A DNA stretch of 64,000 nt from Leucaena leucocephala (Eukaryota; Streptophyta; Magnoliopsida; Fabales; Fabaceae): NCBI GenBank assembly GCA_037074615.1, contig CM073537.1, positions 20,107,989 through 20,171,988 of the forward strand, in the 5' to 3' direction. Numbering within the stretch: the first letter of the stretch is position 1; each line of letters opens with the position of its first letter. The notes below the pieces were generated by a model that made no database searches, was not told the DNA's origin, and saw nothing but the letters and a program-made list of their open reading frames with translations. Positions 50,687 through 59,849 of this stretch are shown here, one piece after another. Both the position numbers and the translations under genes were made by a program.

Positions 50687-51161
50687 TGTAAGATATTTAT
50701 TATAATTATATAACCTATTTAGATATTAATTAGGATAATTAATAAATATTTCTGAGTGTGGCCCGTAGTCATTAGGCCCGGTCCAAGGTGGGTTGGGGAC
50801 TCAGTTTATTTAAAGTTGTTTTCCTGATTGTGGAAACACAACACAAAACAATTGATTCAGTACTGCTTTCTCTGAGTCCAGAGCGAGACCTACTTCTCTG
50901 CTCCCTCTCGAAGGTTCCCCACTGGTGACGGCAGTTTCCACAGTTGCCATCACTGTGCCTAATCACCAGCTGGAAGAACCTGTCATTTATCTAACAGCGT
51001 TTCTTTATTGACAGGTGTTCATAATTGATTCCAGTTTCTCTCAGATCCAGATCAATAGAGTAATGGCAAGAGGTACTTTAAGTCTTCCGCTGCATCTTAT
51101 ATTTGTGTATATGATAGTCTGGATTGATTATTATATGTTTGAGATGTTTAATTTTCTAACA
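50687..51161 (+). repeat. 3' LTR of the first Copia element
   Basis: 475 bases, same length as the 5' LTR, followed by ATAAT. The two copies appear identical along their length, including short frames on both strands. Confidence 0.95.
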
Positions 51162-51805
51162 ATAATCCCCAAGCTTCCTCTGATTCGCATAGTTTTGAAA
51201 TATATGCAATATTTGCACTTTCATTCTAAACTTGTATCACATATATTCAAATTAATTGTAGGATTGAGATTATTAATCCACGCAATCCTCGCAGTGTAGC
51301 AAAAATAGTTGGGACTTTGGTCTTTTTAGGTCGGGTAATGATCGTGACACTCTACAGAGGGCCTATAATAAGAAATGTATGGCCTCCTCTGATTCATATT
51401 CATAAAAATGATCGTATCCATGAGGATTGGTTGAAGGGATCGCTCCTTGTAATTGCAAGCTGTGTAGCATGGGCCATCTGGTACATTATGCAGGTTAGGT
51501 TTTCATTTCCCCACCACTACTCAACTATAAAACTTTCTGTGTTTTTTTTTGGGTAAATTAAAAGTTTGGATGAATTGGGTCTGGGGACTCGTTAGGATTA
51601 TGCCTCCAGGCTCAAAGAACGTTTATAAATTGCCCACTAACAAAGTCCTGACATTGATAACGGGATTTCAACTCACAACTTTATGAGTTATGTGCCGACT
51701 CCTTACTAACTGGAATAACTTCTATTAGCTATAAAAAAAATTTATATTCCAAATCCCTTTGCTTTCTTCTAGCTAGTTACTGATATAATAATATGTATAA
51801 GTATG

Positions 51806-52109
51806 TGTTGAGATATGCCTCACTAGCTGACGTCAATTTACTGCTGATTTTTTAGACTTAGTTGTTAATTGAAAATTAAATTTAATGTAGTTTGAATTTG
51901 TTAAAGTTTATCCCTATTATTTAGCCATTTACTATTTCTGATTTAGTGGGTCGTTAACGTAGCAGATTTTTAGCAGATTTTTGTTCCCATTATCATGTTT
52001 TAATGTATTTAAATACCCCAAGTTTAGATTCAATAACATGTACGTTCACAGAAATATTTTCAGAGCTCTTTCTTCTTATTTTTCTTCTCAGTTTTTTTTA
52101 AAGCCTTCA
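51806..52109 (+). repeat. 5' LTR of the second Copia element
   Basis: 304 bases, TG...CA ends, preceded by GTATG. The TATTTAAATA stretch near 52010 is a plausible TATA region of the element's promoter. Confidence 0.95.
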
Positions 52110-52112
52110 AAG

Positions 52113-52124
52113 TGGTATCAGAGC
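52113..52124 (+). other. Primer-binding site, initiator tRNA-Met
   Basis: TGGTATCAGAGC, three bases after the 5' LTR, the same site as in the first element. Confidence 0.9.
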
Positions 52125-52172
52125 CTAATTTTATCTTGAGGGACCTATGAGATAAACACCGAGTGAGCCAAA

Positions 52173-53348
52173 ATGCAAACCTCTACGCAAGCTAAAACCT
52201 CTTTTACTGCCATAGCCCCTCCAGTTTTTGATGGCCTAAATTACCATATGTGGGCAATAAAAATGGAGGCTTATCTAGATGCAAATGATCTTTGGGAAGC
52301 CGTTGAGGAGGATTATGAGATTCCTCCTTTGTCAGAAAATCCTACAATAGCTCAACTACGAAGTCACAAAGAAAAGAAGCAGAGAAAGTCAAAAGCCAAG
52401 TCCTATTTGTTCTCTGCTATTTCTCCATCCATTTTCACAAGAATTATGACCCTAAAGACAGCTAAGGCAATCTGGGATTATCTCAAACAAGAGTATGAAG
52501 GAGATGAGAAGATCAAAGGGATGCAGATGCTGAATCTTGTAAGGGAATTCGAATTGCAAAAGATGAAGGAATCTGAAACTATCCAAGAATATTCAGATAA
52601 ACTTCTAGGAATTGCAAATAAGGTGAGGCTGCTGGGGGGAGAATTTGCTGACTCCAGAATAGTGCAGAAGCTACTGGTTACCATTCCTGAAAGGTTTGAA
52701 ACAACCATCTCAGCCTTGGAGAATTCAAAAGATTTGTCAATCATAACCTTGGCAGAACTTTTGAGCGCCTTGCAAGCACAGGAACAAAGAAGGCACATGA
52801 GGCAGGAAGGGTCTGTTGAAGGAGCATTGCAGGTCAAGTTGCAGGTTAGTCAGAGAGGGAGAAAGGAGGACATTTCTGATCAAAAGGAGGGAGAAAATAA
52901 TAAGCGTGATTTTCCTCCTTGTGAACACTGTGAAAAGAAGGGTCATCCACCATTCAAATGTTGGAGGAAGCCAGATGTCAAGTGCAATAAATGCAAGCAG
53001 CTTGGGCATATTGCTAAAATATGCAAAAACACACCTCAACAAATGACAGAAGCTCATGTTGCAGATGAACAGGAGGAGCATTTATTTTCTGCAAAATGTT
53101 TTTCAGTCATAACCTCAAGTGACATCTGGTTGGTGAACAGTGGTTGTACTAGCCACATGACTAGCAATCGTGAGTTATTCATTGATCTTGAAGATGTGGC
53201 AGGAATTACAGCAAAGATAGGCAATGGAGATAAGATGAAGGTTAGAGGTAAAGGCACCATTGTGTTGCAAACTTCTTCAGGTATAAAAAAGATTTCAGAT
53301 GTTCTTTTTGTTCCTGAAGTAGATCAAAACTTGCTTAGTGTTGGCTAG
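52173..53348 (+). CDS. Gag and start of protease of the second Copia element
   Basis: Open frame of 391 codons. The N-terminal part (VFDGLNYHMWAIKMEAYLDA) and the following helical segment (KEKKQRKSKAKSYLFSAI) are the usual Copia gag domains that form the particle. Two CCHC knuckles, CEHCEKKGHPPFKC and CNKCKQLGHIAKIC, bind RNA. The frame runs on into the protease, but its active site reads WLVNSGCTSHM, with Asn where the catalytic Asp is expected. It ends at TAG 53346-53348 in the middle of the protease-integrase region. Gag alone could still be made; protease activity is unlikely. Confidence 0.85.
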   Translation: MQTSTQAKTSFTAIAPPVFDGLNYHMWAIKMEAYLDANDLWEAVEEDYEIPPLSENPTIAQLRSHKEKKQRKSKAKSYLFSAISPSIFTRIMTLKTAKAIWDYLKQEYEGDEKIKGMQMLNLVREFELQKMKESETIQEYSDKLLGIANKVRLLGGEFADSRIVQKLLVTIPERFETTISALENSKDLSIITLAELLSALQAQEQRRHMRQEGSVEGALQVKLQVSQRGRKEDISDQKEGENNKRDFPPCEHCEKKGHPPFKCWRKPDVKCNKCKQLGHIAKICKNTPQQMTEAHVADEQEEHLFSAKCFSVITSSDIWLVNSGCTSHMTSNRELFIDLEDVAGITAKIGNGDKMKVRGKGTIVLQTSSGIKKISDVLFVPEVDQNLLSVG

Positions 53349-56052
53349 TTGGTAGATAGAGGTTTTGAAGTATTCTTTAAAGATAGAATGTGTTTGATCA
53401 GTGATGCTCATGGTCAATTACTGTTTAAAAGTCAAAATGAAAAATAGATGCTTCTCTTTGGATTTGACTGATGTTGATCAGAGAGCTCATGTTGTAATCA
53501 GTAATGAAACTGAGCTTTTGCACAAAAGGCTAGGCCATTGCAATGAGTTTGTATTGCATGATCTAAGCAAAAAAGATGTGGTGCAAGGAGTACCTTCATT
53601 GGAACCTCTCAAGACAATTTGTAAATCCTATCAATATGGGAAGCAAACTAAGCTGCCATTCCCTCAATCAGCTTAGAGAGTAACTCAAAAATTACAGTTG
53701 ATCCATACTGATCTTTGTGGACCTATGTCTGAGCCATCTTTGAATGGAAATCTTTATTATATAGCCTTCATTGATGATTTAACTAGAATGTGTTGGATTT
53801 ATTTCTTAAGGTTCAAAACTGAAGTTGCAGAAGTGTTTTGGAATTTCAAGGTGTGGATTGAAAAATAAAGTGGCTGCAAAATTCAGACCCTTCGATCAGA
53901 TAATGGGACTGAATGTACATCAAATAAATTCACTAAATTTTGTGAAGAGGCTGGAATTGAGCATCAATTAACTGCTCCTTATACTCCACAACAAAATGGG
54001 GTGAGTGAGAGGAAGAACAGAACTATTATGGAGATGTCTCACTACATGCTTCATGAGAAAGATCTGCCCAAGATGTTTTGGGCTGAAACAGCCAATACAG
54101 CTGTATTTTTGCAAAACAGGTTACCTACGAAAGCTTTGCAAGGAAAAACGCCATTTGAAGCATGGTATGGCTACAAGCCATCTTTGACAAACTTAAAAGT
54201 ATTTGGTTGTATTTGTTATGCTCTTGTGCCACAGGTGAAGAGAGATAAGCTTGAAAAAAGAGCTGATACAGGCATCTTTATAGGCTACAGCAGTGTCTCT
54301 AAAGCCTATAAAGTATTTCTTCCTGAATCTGGAAAAATAGTGATCAGTAGAGATGTTCAGTTTGCAGAACTAGAAAAATGGCATTGGCAAGAGAAAAGGA
54401 GTATACCAGATAATGGATCATCATCATCTAGAACCTCTCCATTAGATGAGACCATTGATGACATTCTAGTTAGAGATACAAGATTATTATCTAATGTGTA
54501 CCAGAGATGTAATGTGTCTTTGGTGGAACCTAAATATTTTGTAGATACAGCGAATGATCCAAACTGGATTGATGCTATGCAAGAGGAGCTAAAAATGATT
54601 GAGAAGAATCAAACTTGGGTTTTGGTTGTTAAACCAGAACACAAGAAAGTTATAGGTGTCAAATGGATGTTCAGAACAAAGTTAAATGCTGATGGTTCCA
54701 TCAACAAGTACAAAGCAAGGTTGGTGGTCAAAGGCTATACGCAAGTATATGGAGAGGATTTCACTTATACTTTTGCACCTGTTGCACGCCTAAATACAAT
54801 CAGATTAATACTTGCAATGGCTGCTCAAAAGGGATGGATAGTTTGGCAGCTTGATGTTAAGTCAGCCTTTCTTAATGGTTACTTGGAGGAGGAGATCTTT
54901 GTAGAGCAACCGGAAGGTTTTGCTGTTCAAGGGCAAGAGGACAAGGTCTACTTGCTAAAAAAGGCCTTGTATGGGTTGAAGCAAGCACCTAGAGCTTGGT
55001 ATAGCAGAATTAATGAGCATTTGCAGAGCCTTTGGTTCACTAGAAGCTTAAATGAATCAACTTTGTATATCAAGCACTCACATGCTGATTTATTGATTGT
55101 TTCCTTATATGTTGATGATCTTTTAGTGATAGGAAGTAATATTGAACAAGTTGATTCTTTCAAGCAAGATATGCATAAAGTCTTCGAGATGACAGATCTT
55201 GGAGCTATGTCCTATTTTTTGGGCTTGGAGATCAAACAAGATCAGCAGGGAATATTTATTAATCAGCAAAAATACGCAAAAGAGATTCTGAACAGGTTTG
55301 GCATGGAGGGATGTAAAGCTATTGATATACCAATGAATCAAAAAGAGAAGCTGACCAAGAATGATGCTGCAGAAAAGATTGAAGAGAGCATCTATAGAGG
55401 GCTTGTTGGTTGTCTCATGTATTTGACTGCAACAAGGCCAGACATCCTCTATGTTGTAAGTGTTCTTTCAAGGTTTTTGCATTGTGCTACAGTGAATCAT
55501 TATAAGGCTGCAAAGAGAGTCCTAAGATACCTCAAAGGAACTCTTGATTATGGTATTCAGTATAAATGTAATCAAGTATTCAAATTAGAAGGTTGTTCTG
55601 ATTCAGATTGGGGAGGGTCCTTGGATGATATGAAAAGCACATCTGGATATTGTTTTACCTTGAGTACTGGGGTATTTTCTTGGAGTTCTAAGAAGCAGGA
55701 AGTTGTGGCTCAATCAACTGCAGAAGCTGAATTTATTGCAACAAATGCAGCTGTTAAACAAGCTATTTGGCTAAGGAAGATGCTTATTGATTTACAGTTT
55801 ATGCAGCAAGAAAGCACACCAATTTATGTGGACAATCAAGCAGCTATTGCAATATCCAAGAATCCTGTTTTTCATGACAAGACAAAGCATTTCAACATTA
55901 AGTTATATTTTATTAGAGATGTACAGCAAAGCGGTGAAGTCATACTGACTTATTGCAGAACCTCTGATCAAGTTGCTGATATTTTTACTAAGGCTTTACC
56001 AAGAGACAAGTTTGAAGAAATAAGGATGAAGCTAGGCATGTGCAGCTACTGA
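53349..56052 (+). pseudogene. Pol (integrase, RT, RNase H) of the second Copia element, partly broken
   Basis: After the gag stop the frame shifts before about 53450. The integrase zinc region (HKRLGHCNEF) is followed by TAG at 53674-53676, and the catalytic core (HTDLCGP, SDNGTE) by TAA at 53866-53868. From 54001 to 56052 a single 683-codon frame is open: the end of integrase (GVSERKNRT), RT with QLDVKSAFLNGYLEEE and YVDD, and RNase H with SDSDWGGS, STAEAEF and DNQAAI. RT and RNase H may be functional as sequence, but they are cut off from an intact polyprotein by the upstream stops. Confidence 0.9.
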
Positions 56053-56064
56053 TGCAAGGAGGAG

Positions 56065-56368
56065 TGTTGAGATATGCCTCACTAGCTAACGTCAATTTGC
56101 TGCTGATTTTTTGGACTTAGTTGCTGTTTAAAAATTAAATTTAATGTAGTTTGAATTTGTCAAAGTTTGTCCCTATTATTTAGCCATTTACTATTTCTGA
56201 TTTAGTAGGTCGTTAACGTAGCTGATTTTTAGCAGATTTTTGTTCCCATTATCATGTTTTAATGTATTTAAATACCCCAAGTTCAGATTCAATAACATGT
56301 ACGTTCACAGAAATATTTTCAGAGCTCTTTCTTCTTATTTTTCTTCTTAGTTTTTTTTAAAGCCTTCA
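56065..56368 (+). repeat. 3' LTR of the second Copia element
   Basis: 304 bases, followed by GTATG. Compared with the 5' LTR it shows about 13 substitutions and no length change; most differences are transitions. Confidence 0.95.
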
Positions 56369-56444
56369 GTATGGAAAGATACCCTGCACAATTATCATTG
56401 ACTACGTTGATGGCACTTGTAGGAGGAGCACAATCCACAAACTA

Positions 56445-57324
56445 GAATATATGCGGTTTAATGGCTTGGGACACATATTATCCAAAACTCCCCACTAGCA
56501 TTAACCTAATAAAGTTGGACCGAAAAGACATTATGTTCACTTTTTTTTTTTTTTTCACATTTCCTGATCACTTGAAGCCACTCAATCCCTCAAAGAACTA
56601 ACATATTTCTTTTCATTGCCCTAAAGAAAGATAATGGCGAATAATGACAAAGTGTGTAGTGGTCACCTTTCAGCATCGTTCATATCAACCACAGTCTATA
56701 TATTTTTAACCCATCAATTAAAACATTTAAACTTGGATACTACATTTATATATATGTATATATCATAATGGATCGTGGAAGATGTATGGATATATGTGGA
56801 AGCTCTGTATGGGTAAGAGCAAGAACCTGATGGGGAACAAATTCTTCTACAGCAATTGCCACGAACATGGAAGCTATATTATATTGTTTTACGAATTTTC
56901 GCCGCACGCATTTAGTTTCTTGATTAATTCTTTTATCTTTCAGGTTTTGTCTTCACTCAAAATTATATCCTTACAAAATTTGCTGAAAGATAAATTGCAA
57001 ATATTAATTTAAACATTTATAAATATGGAAGTCTCAGTTACAAATTATTAGGTGTCCTACAACATATAAATGTCTAATATTTAATTGAAACTCTTATATT
57101 TATTTATACATTAAATTAATATTTTAAGAGTTAAGACATACGTGCCATCTCCCCTTAAATTTCAAGCGCGTCTCATAAGAAATTCCCAGTTAGGTCCCAG
57201 AAGATTGAATTAGTAACAGTCAAATCTCTAAAAAAAATTTCTAAAAAATGAATTGCAAATATCGATTCAGGCAATTGCAAACACCATATTATAGACTAAG
57301 AGTGACATTTGAAACTTAAATATC
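56445..57324. other. Decayed DNA between the two WAT1 copies
   Basis: No gene. The stretch near 56785-56830 could encode GYMWKLCMGKSKN, which faintly recalls the family's C-terminal GLYLVLWGKSK pattern and may be a relic of the last WAT1 exon; this is weak. A long T-run lies near 56545. The rest is AT-rich. Confidence 0.35.
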
Positions 57325-58395
57325 TTGTTGCAACTTCAAGGCACACCTGTTGATGATCTTAGTTCATTTGGTGTATTCCATCACAGAGGCTTCCTTCATT
57401 CATGGCTTGAATCATGATGTTTATGTAACCTATCGGAATATTTTGGCTGGCCTTGTGCCGTTACATTTTGCATACCTTCTTGAAATTAAATGTGCGCATT
57501 ATATCCAACAAAAGTTAGTTCAGTTCTTAGACAATTCTAATAAACATGTTTTTAGCAAATCATATTTAAAAATTAATATTTTAAATAAAATGTATCAGTT
57601 ATAAAATAATATCTAAAAATATTATTTTTACCAAGGAACATTATTCCCTCAATTGATGTGTTTCCAACTTCTATCATTTTCTCCTTATATAACTTCTATC
57701 AAGACTTTTCATCTCCACACACCTATGTATAAATGTATTATTTGAAAAGCATTATAATTAATAATCTATAAGTTATATGACCCCCTTTTAAATATAAATA
57801 TATTATACTTATTGTCGATGTGAGAATTTTGTTAGTAGACTATCTGTAAATATGTCTAAGTGCTCTTTGAACTTAGAGATATGCTGATTCTGATAAGTTC
57901 GTGGGATTTAACTCACCTAAACTTTTTATATCCATAAAAAGAAAAACAAAAGGTGTACATCATAAATGCTAATGCGCGGTGACTGATCTTCAATTTTGTT
58001 CTGTTTCTTTATTCTCCTCTCAGATGCTTTTGATGATCTCCATATATATATATATCCATATAGTGACACTCTACAGAGGGCCTATAATAAGAAATTTATG
58101 GCCTCCTCTGATTCATATTCATAATTAAAAATGCATGGTCTCTTTGGAGGAGCGCGCGGCAGACACACATATTAATTTATCATTAGATAATTTTCCTATT
58201 TTTGTGAAGTTTAATGAGTGCGATATATGGTTGATTCAGCATCTAGGGGAAATCGTAGTGGTGATGGGTCTGTACTTAGGTGATTTGGGTAAAGAGGAAG
58301 AGCGAGAGAGTGAAATCAACAGTAAAAAAGAGCGATTTAAGCGCAATTCTGATGATCCCCAAAAGCAGGACAACAGGATCCCTTTAGATCTTTAA
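57325..58395 (+). pseudogene. Second WAT1-related copy, heavily decayed
   Basis: Three relics lie in order. At 57325-57484 is a diverged copy of WAT1 exon 1: the DNA CTTCAAGGCACACCTGTTGA and GAGGCTTCCTTCATTCATGG match 43865-43945 closely, and the frame reads EASFIHGL ... VYVTYRNILAGLVP. At about 58060-58126 GTGACACTCTACAGAGGGCC to TTCATATTCAT repeats the 51343-51404 exon with one visible change. At 58240-58330 the frame reads IVVVMGLYLGDLGKEEERES, the family's C-terminal end. The segments between are deleted or unrecognisable. It is best explained as a tandem duplicate of the neighbouring WAT1 gene that decayed; it is not functional. Confidence 0.7.
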
Positions 58396-59849
58396 GAGTA
58401 AGACCAGAAAGCTAAGCACTCCAATGAAAGTTTGATGTTTAGATATATCGATCATCTTGATCTTATCTGAAATGCATGCATTGCACGTTGGTCAGATTAC
58501 ACTAAGAATGGTTGGAAATGAAAGGGTTGCTAATAAAGCATGTAATTAAAACTATTTATGGATGAGCTAAGCGTGTACCTATATATGTTTGTTTGGATCA
58601 CAGAAATTAAAGGGGCTTTGCCAAAAAAAATCAAACAAACATGAGGCCCCAGAAAAAGAAAATCAAACAATTAATTAATTAAATTCTTATTTTTCTTCAT
58701 TAAAAAAAAAAGCGCAATATACTAGCTAATAATGACAGAAGAAGTTTCTGTTCAGAAAACGTCACTTTTACATATTTTGATCACTACCACAACCACCAAG
58801 TCTTGTGATCGTTACTGTTAGTGGCGATAAGGGAAGTGAAGATCTTTCATACTTTCCGCATATATCGTCTTCTACTATATATACTATTTTAAATCAATCC
58901 CTGTTATCAGCTTAGATCCCATTATACATATGATATATATTTCTGAAAATTCTTTCTTTCACTGCCCTATAGTTTTTATCTCTCAAGAAAAGATTTCAGG
59001 ATTGGTTTGACTCTCCAACAGGCTCTGTGGCTTCAATAGCCAACACCATATCAGCATGTATGGTTGTATCTAGATATCGACATGAACTAAAGGCAGGCTC
59101 GAGCGTATTGATCTACGATTTTATCCTAAGAAGGCGTGAGTTCCTAATCTTGTTAAAGGGCAAAACTTAACGTCTCGCTGTAATATATAAAAAAGTGAGG
59201 GAATGAAATCAAATATAAAAGAAATAAATTCACTTATGGGAATTGTCTTAAGCCTGTTTTCTCAATCCTCAACTTAATCAGATAGAGAAACCTTAGATCC
59301 CTTCCAATAACGCGTTCTGAAAGGTCCAAGCACGTAAACTTGTGAACATGTCGGTATATCTCTCTTAACTGACTCAGGTTTTTTCAGACCAAAATTGCAT
59401 CAAACAATATTAATTTTAAATTTCTATCAACACTAGCAGGAAAAGAAAAATAAGAGAAAAATTAACTGCAAAAAAAAACTCTAGCAGGAAAAGAAAAGAT
59501 CAGATGTTATAATGCCTAACATTCACTCTCGCTTTCTCAATAATATTTTTTCATCAAAAAAACAATTTTAACGAACAGAACCCTGGATTCTTCAAAGTTT
59601 CCATTTGTAACTCAAACAAAATTATCAGAAACAAAAATTACTAGGAACCATGAAGAATATGTAATCAATATACTTTGGAACGCATATCTGTAGCAATTCA
59701 CGCTACTTCCTTCAAACAATATTTTAGCCTGATTCAGCGCAACATTTAGCTGAAGTGAATGGACCAGAAACTACTTGTCAAATATTTACATATAAATACC
59801 CCCTCCCTCTTCATAACATTGTTGAAGGGCCACTATGAGTCACCGGACG
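58396..59849. other. Intergenic region downstream of the bHLH gene
   Basis: AT-rich, without gene or clear repeat. The last few hundred bases before 59850 should be the 3' untranslated region of the minus-strand bHLH gene. Confidence 0.5.

Larger units (their letters stand above)
44089..51161 (+). mobile_element. Ty1/Copia LTR retrotransposon, complete ends, defective coding region
   Basis: A 7,073-bp element flanked by the 5-bp target duplication ATAAT (44084-44088 and 51162-51166). Two 475-bp LTRs start TGTAAGATA and end CTAACA. A primer-binding site for initiator tRNA-Met follows the 5' LTR, and a purine-rich tract (GTGGGAGAA) ends at 50686. Pol order is protease, integrase, reverse transcriptase, RNase H, the Copia order. 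The LTRs look identical, so insertion is recent, but gag-pol carries several breaks, so the copy probably moved with enzymes supplied by another element. It lies in an intron of the WAT1-related gene in the same orientation. Confidence 0.95.
51806..56368 (+). mobile_element. Ty1/Copia LTR retrotransposon, older insertion
   Basis: A 4,563-bp element flanked by the 5-bp target duplication GTATG (51801-51805 and 56369-56373). Two 304-bp LTRs start TGTTGAGATATG and end GCCTTCA. They differ at about 13 positions by eye, so the insertion is clearly older than the element at 44089. A tRNA-Met primer-binding site, gag with two zinc knuckles, protease, integrase, reverse transcriptase and RNase H occur in Copia order, with a purine tract (AAGGAGGAG) before the 3' LTR. 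It has inserted at the left border of a WAT1 exon and lies in the same orientation as the gene. Confidence 0.95.
43824..56444 (+). pseudogene. WAT1-related (MtN21/EamA) transporter gene, split by two retrotransposons
   Basis: Remnants of a ten-helix drug/metabolite-type exporter of the WAT1/UMAMIT family. Exon 1 (43824-44026) encodes WCKFKAHLLMMLIQLGYS ... YVCVTYRSTVAGLALLPFAY. A detached exon end at about 44038-44080 encodes NTASSMTFVLAVILR in another frame, so the exon parts between have been deleted. The next exon (51262-51493) encodes IEIINPRNPRSVAKIVGTLV ... VAWAIWYIMQ, with good splice borders and the phase expected after ILR. A last piece, MERYPAQLSLTTLMALVGG (from 56371), lies directly behind the second retrotransposon and ends at TAG 56442-56444. 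Later exons are missing. The first Copia element sits in the intron after ILR, the second at the left edge of the MERYPAQ exon. The coding loss means no functional transporter is made. Confidence 0.8.

Noticed and set aside
56782..57012. Open frame reading MYGYMWKLCMGKSKN
   Set aside because: Only a faint resemblance to the WAT1 C terminus; too short to call as a separate gene or exon.
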